Shown here: positions 58,534 to 64,000 of the stretch, in pieces | Numbering within the stretch: the first letter of the stretch is position 1 | Layout: each line of letters starts with the position of its first letter | From: CAVQBJ01 sp963819075 | GTDB lineage: Bacteria; Actinomycetota; Thermoleophilia; Solirubrobacterales; Solirubrobacteraceae | Assembly (NCBI GenBank): GCA_963819075.1 | Contig: CAWFUP010000004.1 | Location: 248,001 to 312,000, forward strand | Length of the DNA: 64,000 nucleotides | Direction of reading: 5' to 3' | Program-made: the position numbers and the translations under genes | The notes under the pieces: generated by a model | What the model was told of the DNA's origin: nothing | What the model saw: only the letters and a program-made list of their open reading frames with translations | The model's database searches: none

Positions 58534-59613
58534 GTGACCCGACCCACCTCCCGTGTGCGCGCCACGCTCGAGCGCGCCCTCGTGCGCGGCCTGTTCGCGC
58601 TTCCGGATGGGGCGCGACGACGCCTCGGCGTCGCCCGGCCCTCGACGGCGCCCGCACTCGCGCCCGACGCGCTGCTCCTGCTGAGGCTGGCCGCGATCCG
58701 GGGCGCCGATGCGCTGGAGCAACCGAGCGTCGGCAGCGCCCGTGCCCAGCTCGCCGCCAACGCGGCGCTCGCTCGCGGAGCCGAGCCACTGCCCGTCGCC
58801 AGCGAGGACCGGCTACTGCCCGCGCCGTGGGGTGACCTGCCCGCGCGCCTGTACATCCCTCGGCAGATCGAGACCCCCTCCCCCCTGCTCGTGTACTTCC
58901 ACGGCGGCGGCTGGGTGCTCGGCTCGGTCGACACGCACGATGATGTCGCCCGCCGCGTCGCCCACCACGCCGGGGTGCGCGTCCTGTCGGTCGACTACCG
59001 GCTCGCGCCCGAGCACCCCTACCCGGCGGCCGTCGAAGACGCCGAGCTCGCCTTCGCCCACGTTGCCACGGAGGCCGATCGGTTCGGCGCCGACCCGACC
59101 GCGCTCGCGGTCGGCGGCGACAGCGCCGGCGGCAACCTCGCGGCCGTCGTCGCGCAGCGCGCGCAGCGCGCCGGCGGCCCGACGCCGGTCTTCCAGCTGC
59201 TGTTCTACCCGGTGTGCGACGCCCCGCGCCGCCATCCGTCGTATGACGCCTTCAGCGAGGGCTACTACCTCACCGCCGCCGACATGGACTGGTTCGCGCG
59301 CACCTACGCCCCCGACCCGACGACGCACGCCGATCCCGACTTCGCGCCGCTGCGCGCCGCCTCGCTGACCGGCCTGCCGAGCGCCTACATCGCGACGAGC
59401 GCGGCCGATCCGCTGCGCGACGAGGGCGAGGCGTACGCCGCGCGGCTGCGCGAGGCCGGCGTGATCGTCGCGCTGCGGCGCGAGCCCCTGCTCCACGGCT
59501 TCGCCAACACGACGGTCGCCGCGGCCAGCCGGGCCGCGGTCGCCGTCGCGGCCGGCGCGCTGCGCCAGGCGCTCGCGGCCGCCGCGGGCACCGCCGCGAG
59601 CGACCCGGGCTAG
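58534..59613 (+). CDS. HSL-family alpha/beta-hydrolase (esterase)
   Basis: 359 residues from the GTG. Hormone-sensitive-lipase (family IV) motifs: YFHGGGWVLGS (oxyanion HGGG), DYRLAPEHPYPAAVEDAE, GDSAGGNLAA (nucleophile Ser), SAADPLRDEGEAYA (acid) and LLHGFANT (His). Cytosolic, no signal peptide. Substrate unknown; short-chain esters are common for this family. The GTG is chosen because of the TACGCT box. Confidence 0.92.
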   Translation: MTRPTSRVRATLERALVRGLFALPDGARRRLGVARPSTAPALAPDALLLLRLAAIRGADALEQPSVGSARAQLAANAALARGAEPLPVASEDRLLPAPWGDLPARLYIPRQIETPSPLLVYFHGGGWVLGSVDTHDDVARRVAHHAGVRVLSVDYRLAPEHPYPAAVEDAELAFAHVATEADRFGADPTALAVGGDSAGGNLAAVVAQRAQRAGGPTPVFQLLFYPVCDAPRRHPSYDAFSEGYYLTAADMDWFARTYAPDPTTHADPDFAPLRAASLTGLPSAYIATSAADPLRDEGEAYAARLREAGVIVALRREPLLHGFANTTVAAASRAAVAVAAGALRQALAAAAGTAASDPG

Positions 59614-59745
59614 CCGGCGAACGTGGCCCACCCCCACGCGTTTGCGGACCGACCGCAACAGTGGAGCGGTCGACTGCCGATGGCGGGCGCGCCGCCCGCC
59701 CCTACGGTGCGTCAGAACGACCGGAGCTGACCCGAGGAGACAGCC

Positions 59746-59994
59746 ATGGCGATCGCCTTCCCCACCATCCGTGTCCGCCAGCCAGCGAGCGAGCGCAACG
59801 ACGGCGACCCGGAGGGGATCTACTTGACCGACGGCGTTCGCCTGTACCGCAGCGTCGGCCCGATCAGGGAGACACCCGGCGTCATCGGCCTGGAGGACTG
59901 CCGCTCGCTCGAGGTCGTAGCGGTGTCACTGGACACGATCAACAGACTGCGCCCGATCGCCGCCGGCGGCACCGGCGAGCGCATCACCACCTGA
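59746..59994 (+). CDS. Small protein of 82 residues, unknown function
   Basis: Starts MAIAFPTIRVRQPASERNDGD with GAGGAG 7 nt before the ATG. Beta-rich and Arg/Thr-rich (GIYLTDGVRLYRSVGP, SLEVVAVSLDTINRLRPI). No signal peptide. I do not recognise the family. The ribosome site and position in a run of co-directed genes support it. Confidence 0.6.
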   Translation: MAIAFPTIRVRQPASERNDGDPEGIYLTDGVRLYRSVGPIRETPGVIGLEDCRSLEVVAVSLDTINRLRPIAAGGTGERITT

Positions 59995-60028
59995 CCACGC
60001 ATCGCGACCGTCGAGACCAGTCGTCCCT

Positions 60029-60034
60029 TACCCT
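60029..60034 (+). promoter_or_regulatory. -10 box for leaderless lipase-like gene
   Basis: TACCCT, 7 nt before the ATG at 60042. Confidence 0.5.
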
Positions 60035-60041
60035 GGGATCG

Positions 60042-61427
60042 ATGGTACGCCCGATCAAGGCGCTGTGGCTCACGCTGGCCGCCGCCGCAGCGGTTGCGCT
60101 CGCGCTCGCGACCGGCGCGGTCCCCGCCCGTGCCGAGCTCGCCGTGACCTGGATGGCGGGCTCGCCATCGCCTGGAACGCCGGCTCGCCTCGATCGCGTC
60201 GGAGTGATCAAGGTTGGCCGCCGGCACGCCCGCAACGTGCTCGTCCTCGAGCCGGGAACCTCCGCGGGGAGCGCGTACTTCGTCCCGCTCGCCAAGTGGA
60301 TCGTCAGCCGGGCGCCGGCGTGGCAGGTGTGGTCGGTCGAGCGGCGCGAGAACCTGCTCGAGGACCAGTCGATGCTGACGCTCGCCAAGGCCGGACGGGC
60401 GACCGTGCAGCAGGCGTTCGACTACTACCTCGACTACCTCGTCAACCCGGCCATCACCCGTCACTTCCAGCCGATCCCCGATGCCAGCGTCGCCTACGCG
60501 CGCCAGTGGGGCATGCGCGCGGCCGTCGAGGATCTCCATCGCGTGATCGCGGCCGCCCGGCGGCTCGGTGGCCGGGTCGTGCTCGGCGGGCACTCGCTCG
60601 GCGGATCGGTGGTAACGGCGTATGCGACCTGGAACTTCCACGGCCGGCCCGGCGCCGATGATCTCGCCGGCCTCGTCTACGACGACGGCGGCAGCATCAG
60701 CGCGCCGGTGACCGCCAGCGCGGCCAGCGCCGAGCTGCACACGCTGGCGGCGAGCACGCCGTGGCTGGCCTTCAGCGGGGTCCCGGCCCCATACCTCGGT
60801 CTGTTCTCGGCCCTCGGCTCTACCGCCGCGCTCGTGCAGCCGAACGCCCCGTCGCTCGCGCTTGGCTTCCCGCTGCTGCCGGCGAGCCTCAAGACGCCCG
60901 TGCCCGCTACGAACCTCGCCGTGTTCGGGTACGACACCGACGCCAAGACCTCCCGGCTCAGCTTCGCCGTGCAGGCGCACCTCGGCGCGCTCGACACGAG
61001 CGTCATGCCCGCCGGCTGGAGCAGCGCCGGCGCGATCACACCGATCGATCGCTACGCGAGCATGCTCTCCGGGACCGGCGTCGCCGGGGCGGACGGAACG
61101 GAGTGGTACTTCCCGATGCGGCTGCCAATCGACAGCGGTGCGGTCGGCGAGGGGACAGCCAACCCGGCGCAGCGGGTGCTCGGCCTGCGCGCGACCGAGG
61201 GGCGAAACCTCCCGAAGCGACTGCGGATCTATGCATTCGGTGCGATCGGCGGCGCGCTGGTGACGAGGGCGGCGACAACCCTGGCCCGCCAGTCGCACAT
61301 CCCGGCCAGCCACCTCGTGCTCGTCGACCGCCAGGGCACCTACGCGCACAACGACCCCGCCGCGGCCTACCCGAACAACGACTTCTTTACGCATCTCGTG
61401 CCGTTCCTGCGGCGGCTCGGCGCCTAG
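60042..61427 (+). CDS. Exported alpha/beta-hydrolase (lipase-like)
   Basis: 461 residues with a Sec signal (LTLAAAAAVALALATGAVPARA). Nucleophile elbow VVLGGHSLGGSVVTAYA; His region TYAHNDPAAAYPNNDFFTHLV near the C-terminus, fits the catalytic His. No lipid anchor. Likely extracellular lipase or esterase, weakly similar to general hydrolases; the substrate is not readable from sequence. ATG start with the leaderless box. Confidence 0.83.
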   Translation: MVRPIKALWLTLAAAAAVALALATGAVPARAELAVTWMAGSPSPGTPARLDRVGVIKVGRRHARNVLVLEPGTSAGSAYFVPLAKWIVSRAPAWQVWSVERRENLLEDQSMLTLAKAGRATVQQAFDYYLDYLVNPAITRHFQPIPDASVAYARQWGMRAAVEDLHRVIAAARRLGGRVVLGGHSLGGSVVTAYATWNFHGRPGADDLAGLVYDDGGSISAPVTASAASAELHTLAASTPWLAFSGVPAPYLGLFSALGSTAALVQPNAPSLALGFPLLPASLKTPVPATNLAVFGYDTDAKTSRLSFAVQAHLGALDTSVMPAGWSSAGAITPIDRYASMLSGTGVAGADGTEWYFPMRLPIDSGAVGEGTANPAQRVLGLRATEGRNLPKRLRIYAFGAIGGALVTRAATTLARQSHIPASHLVLVDRQGTYAHNDPAAAYPNNDFFTHLVPFLRRLGA

Positions 61428-61430
61428 CGC

Positions 61431-61461
61431 CACCCGGGTGGCCGGCCCCGCATCGCCGGCC
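61431..61461 (+). terminator. Hairpins after lipase-like gene
   Basis: CACCCGGGTG palindrome (61431-61440) followed by GGCCGGC (61440-61446) pairing with GCCGGCC (61455-61461). The first starts 3 nt after the stop. Confidence 0.5.
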
Positions 61462-61541
61462 GCGACCCGGCGACCGAGCCACAGCGCGGGTCCCTTTTCG
61501 GCTATCGCTACCCCTTTTGCCTAAAGACCCGCGCTTTGCTC

Positions 61542-63269
61542 ATGGCGCGCCGCCTCCGCCCCGATAGCGTGCCTATGGTTACGCGCACCGCGAGATCGGG
61601 CGCCCGCGCCCCAGCGGCAGCGGTACCGACGGCGGCCGATTCGCAGCTGTCGGCGACGATTCTCGCGGCGCTGCTCGCCGCCAGCGCGACCCTGACGCTC
61701 GTCGTGATGGTGCTGCCCCACCCCGCAACGGCCGACCAGGCCGGCATGCTCGCCGTCGCCGTCGTCGCCTACGCGATCGCCGGCGGACTCGCCTGGAGGG
61801 CGCGCCGCGTCGGCACGCTCGTGCTGCAGGCCGTCCTGGCCGGCGCGACGACGCTCGGCACGACAGTGGCCTACTTCTCGGCCGGACGCCCGGGCCCGTT
61901 CATCCTGCTCTACCTGTGGGTGGCCGTCTACGCGGCCTACTTCTTCAGCCGCCGGCAGCTGACGGCGCAGCTCGTCTATGTCGCGGTCACCTACGGCGCG
62001 TTCCTCGTCGTCCGGCCACCGCTGTCGGGGAGGGTCCTCGGCTGGTGGGTGGCCGGCGTCGGTACGGTGGTCGTGGCGGCGGCCGTCATCCAGGTCATGC
62101 GCCAGCGCATGGAGTCGCTGATCACGCGCCTGTTCGAGGCCGCGCGAACCGATCCGCTCACCGGCCTCGGCAACCGCACCGGCTTTCGCGAGGTGCTCGA
62201 TCTCGAGGTCGAGCGCGCTCGTCGCGGCGGCGGACGCCTCGCCGTCGTGCTCGCCGACATGGACGAGCCGAGGCTCATCGACGACCACGAGGACGGGCAG
62301 CCCGGGGGCGACGCGATCCTGTGCCGGATCGGCGCGGTCCTGCGGTCGGTCAAGCGCCAGAGCGACGTCGCCGCACGCGTCGGGGCCCGCGAGTTCGCCC
62401 TCGTGCTCCCCGATACCGAGGCCGACGGCGCGCTCGGATTCGTCGAGCGGCTGCGCCTGGCGCTCGCCGGCGAGTTCGAGCACGATCCGCTGCCGGTGAC
62501 GCTCAGCTTCGGCGTGGTCAGCCAGCCGCGCCACGGTCAGACGGCCGCCTCGCTCATTCGGGCCGGGGACGAGGCGCTCTCCGCCGCCAAGCAGGAGGGC
62601 GGCGACCGCGCCGTGCTGCATCGCCCCGAGCTACGGGGGATCAGCCGACAGGGTCACGGGGCCGCGGACATCGAGGCCGAGCGCTACGTGGCGGTCATGC
62701 TCGACCTCGCCGAGACGGTCGACCTGCGCTTCAGCGGGACCGCCCGCCACTCCGAGACGGTCGGCCGCTACGCCGAGATGATGGCCCGCGAGCTCGGCCT
62801 GCCCGAGCCCCGCGTCGAGCGCGTCCGGCTCGCCGGCGCGCTGCACGACATCGGCAAGGTCGGGGTCCCCGACAGCATCCTGCACAAGCCCGCCAAGCTG
62901 AGCGATGCCGAGTTCGCGACAATCAAGCGCCATCCCGAGCTCGGCGCCCAGATCCTCGAGCACCCGAGCCTCGTCGACGTGCGCGAATGGGTGGCCACCC
63001 ATCACGAGCGCCCGGACGGCCAGGGATACCCGCTCGGCCTGGGCGCGGGCCGCATCGCGCTCGAAGCCCAGATCATCGCGGTCGCCGACGCCTACGAAGC
63101 GATGACCAGCGACCGCGCCTACCGCGGCGCGATCGGGCGCGACGCCGCGCGCGCCGAGCTGGTTCGCTGCGCGGGCTCGCAGTTCGACCCGCACGTGGTG
63201 AAGGCGTTCCTGGCGCTGCTGGAGCGCGACTCGCAGCGGGCGAACGCCGCCCTTTCCAGCGCCGCCTGA
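61542..63269 (+). CDS. HD-GYP phosphodiesterase with degenerate GGDEF domain
   Basis: 575 residues. About six N-terminal membrane helices (61580-62100 region), then a GGDEF-like domain whose active site reads VGAREFALVLP (GGDEF lost), then an HD-GYP domain with LHDIGKVGVP, HHERPDGQGYP (GYP present) and IIAVADAYEAM. So it probably hydrolyses c-di-GMP and uses the GGDEF only as a regulatory or GTP-sensing domain. Start uncertain: ATG 61542, ATG 61575 or TTG 61536. Confidence 0.88.
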   Translation: MARRLRPDSVPMVTRTARSGARAPAAAVPTAADSQLSATILAALLAASATLTLVVMVLPHPATADQAGMLAVAVVAYAIAGGLAWRARRVGTLVLQAVLAGATTLGTTVAYFSAGRPGPFILLYLWVAVYAAYFFSRRQLTAQLVYVAVTYGAFLVVRPPLSGRVLGWWVAGVGTVVVAAAVIQVMRQRMESLITRLFEAARTDPLTGLGNRTGFREVLDLEVERARRGGGRLAVVLADMDEPRLIDDHEDGQPGGDAILCRIGAVLRSVKRQSDVAARVGAREFALVLPDTEADGALGFVERLRLALAGEFEHDPLPVTLSFGVVSQPRHGQTAASLIRAGDEALSAAKQEGGDRAVLHRPELRGISRQGHGAADIEAERYVAVMLDLAETVDLRFSGTARHSETVGRYAEMMARELGLPEPRVERVRLAGALHDIGKVGVPDSILHKPAKLSDAEFATIKRHPELGAQILEHPSLVDVREWVATHHERPDGQGYPLGLGAGRIALEAQIIAVADAYEAMTSDRAYRGAIGRDAARAELVRCAGSQFDPHVVKAFLALLERDSQRANAALSSAA

Positions 63270-63327
63270 GCCCGGGCGGGCGGGCACCGCCGAGCTCGCG
63301 GCCGTCGCGGAGCGCCCGGCGTGGGGG

Positions 63328-63333
63328 TATCGT
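63328..63333 (+). promoter_or_regulatory. -10 box for leaderless molybdoenzyme gene
   Basis: TATCGT, 8 nt before the GTG at 63342. Confidence 0.5.
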
Positions 63334-63341
63334 CGGGAGCG

Positions 63342-64000
63342 GTGACCCAGGACGCTGCCAACGGCGACGAGGACGCGCACCTGCGGGTGAAGGCGCCCGA
63401 GCGCGCGGCCGCCGGGCCCGCCTCGGTGGCCTACTCGATGCGGCTGGCCGTCGAGCGCATGGGCCCGCTGCGCACCGCCCGCACGCTCTCGCACCTCAAC
63501 CAGGACGACGGCTTCGACTGTCCGGGCTGCGCCTGGCCCGAGGCCCATCCTCCGCAGCGCATCGAGTTCTGCGAGAACGGCATCAAGGCGGTCGCCGAGG
63601 AGGCGACGACACGGCGCGCCGACCGGGCGTTCTTCGCCCGCCACTCGGTCGAAGAGCTCGCGGGCTGGAGCGATCACCAGATCGGTCAGGCGGGGCGGCT
63701 GACCGAGCCGATGTACCTGGCCCCGGGCGCGAGCCACTACGTGCCAATCGGCTGGGACGACGCGTTCGCCCGGATCGCCGATCACCTGCACGCGCTCGCC
63801 ACGCCCGACGCCGCCGTCTTCTACACGTCGGGACGCACGAGCAACGAGGCGGCGTTCGCCTACGCGCTGTTCGCACGCTGCTTCGGCACCAACAACCTGC
63901 CCGACTGCTCGAACATGTGCCACGAGTCCTCCGGCGCGGCGCTCACGCAGACGATCGGCGTCGGCAAGGGCTCGGTGACGCTGGGGGACATCCACGCCGC
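63342..64000 (+). CDS. FdhF/YdeP-type molybdopterin oxidoreductase, 5' part
   Basis: 219 codons visible; the 3' end is outside the window. Starts MTQDAANGDEDAHLRVKAPE. QDDGFDCPGCAWPEAHPP is the iron-sulfur/Cys block of the YdeP (FdhF-like) family, and the Mo-bis-PGD region begins with PIGWDDAFARIADHL, VFYTSGRTSNEAAF and NLPDCSNMCHESSGAALTQTIGVGKG. Such enzymes are linked to formate or acid resistance, but the substrate is unknown. Cytosolic, no Tat signal. Confidence 0.9.
   Translation, partial: MTQDAANGDEDAHLRVKAPERAAAGPASVAYSMRLAVERMGPLRTARTLSHLNQDDGFDCPGCAWPEAHPPQRIEFCENGIKAVAEEATTRRADRAFFARHSVEELAGWSDHQIGQAGRLTEPMYLAPGASHYVPIGWDDAFARIADHLHALATPDAAVFYTSGRTSNEAAFAYALFARCFGTNNLPDCSNMCHESSGAALTQTIGVGKGSVTLGDIHA

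Noticed and set aside
61462..61541. c-di-GMP riboswitch upstream of the second HD-GYP gene
   Set aside because: None of the conserved GEMM elements was recognised; the region is mainly GC-rich with a short T-rich patch.

Overview
The window is GC-rich chromosomal DNA from an actinobacterium, most likely of class Thermoleophilia, order Solirubrobacterales (Solirubrobacter/Conexibacter/Patulibacter-like). The placement is an inference from four things: the GC bias, the mix of housekeeping genes, many starts with a TANNNT box 6-8 nt upstream instead of a Shine-Dalgarno (leaderless-type starts), and a very large secreted repeat protein of a style I associate with that group. No phage, transposase, CRISPR array or rRNA was seen. 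There is one tRNA, tRNA-Ala(GGC).

Region by region. 1-5784: lepA (cut by the window edge), a small secreted Cys-rich protein, an HtrA-type protease, the lipid II flippase murJ and rpsT. 5800-9394: an accessory operon read leftward, tatA / small Tat-signal protein / DUF4331 protein / small His-rich protein / (terminator) / NiCoT nickel-cobalt permease. 9472-15717: holA, leuS, a Bax-inhibitor-1 family membrane protein, an epoxide hydrolase, a coiled-coil protein and tRNA-Ala. 15738-17976: a GGDEF + HD-GYP protein and a small cytosolic protein.

18009-34552 (leftward strand): a long growth and cell-envelope block. It holds mreB-mreC-mreD-mrdA-rodA (rod elongation machinery), an RNase E/G, rplU-rpmA, obgE-proB-proA and a fused nadD-rsfS gene. 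The usual rplU-rpmA-obgE-proB-proA-nadD-rsfS order is interrupted between rpmA and obgE by an oppositely oriented cassette (23052-25564) encoding a short-chain dehydrogenase and a two-gene DrrAB-type ABC exporter.

34764-49958: a 1427-residue secreted repeat protein, maf (probable CTG start), ndk, a membrane-anchored zinc-ribbon protein, a 38-residue membrane peptide, folC, valS, three small or hypothetical genes, then clpX, clpP and trigger factor. The trigger factor frame is broken by one extra base.

49984-64000: mostly rightward accessory genes. They include a small Trp-rich protein, a catalytically dead hydrolase fused to an adenylyl cyclase (leftward), a membrane protein, an ECF sigma/anti-sigma pair, two exported beta-propeller-like proteins, an SGNH esterase, an HSL-type esterase, an exported lipase-like protein, a second GGDEF-like/HD-GYP protein with a degenerate GGDEF, and the start of an FdhF/YdeP-type molybdopterin oxidoreductase.

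The strongest candidates for something new are the Tat/DUF4331/nickel operon, the NadD-RsfS fusion, the pseudo-hydrolase cyclase, the closely packed divergent promoters at tig, and the recurrent leaderless start architecture.
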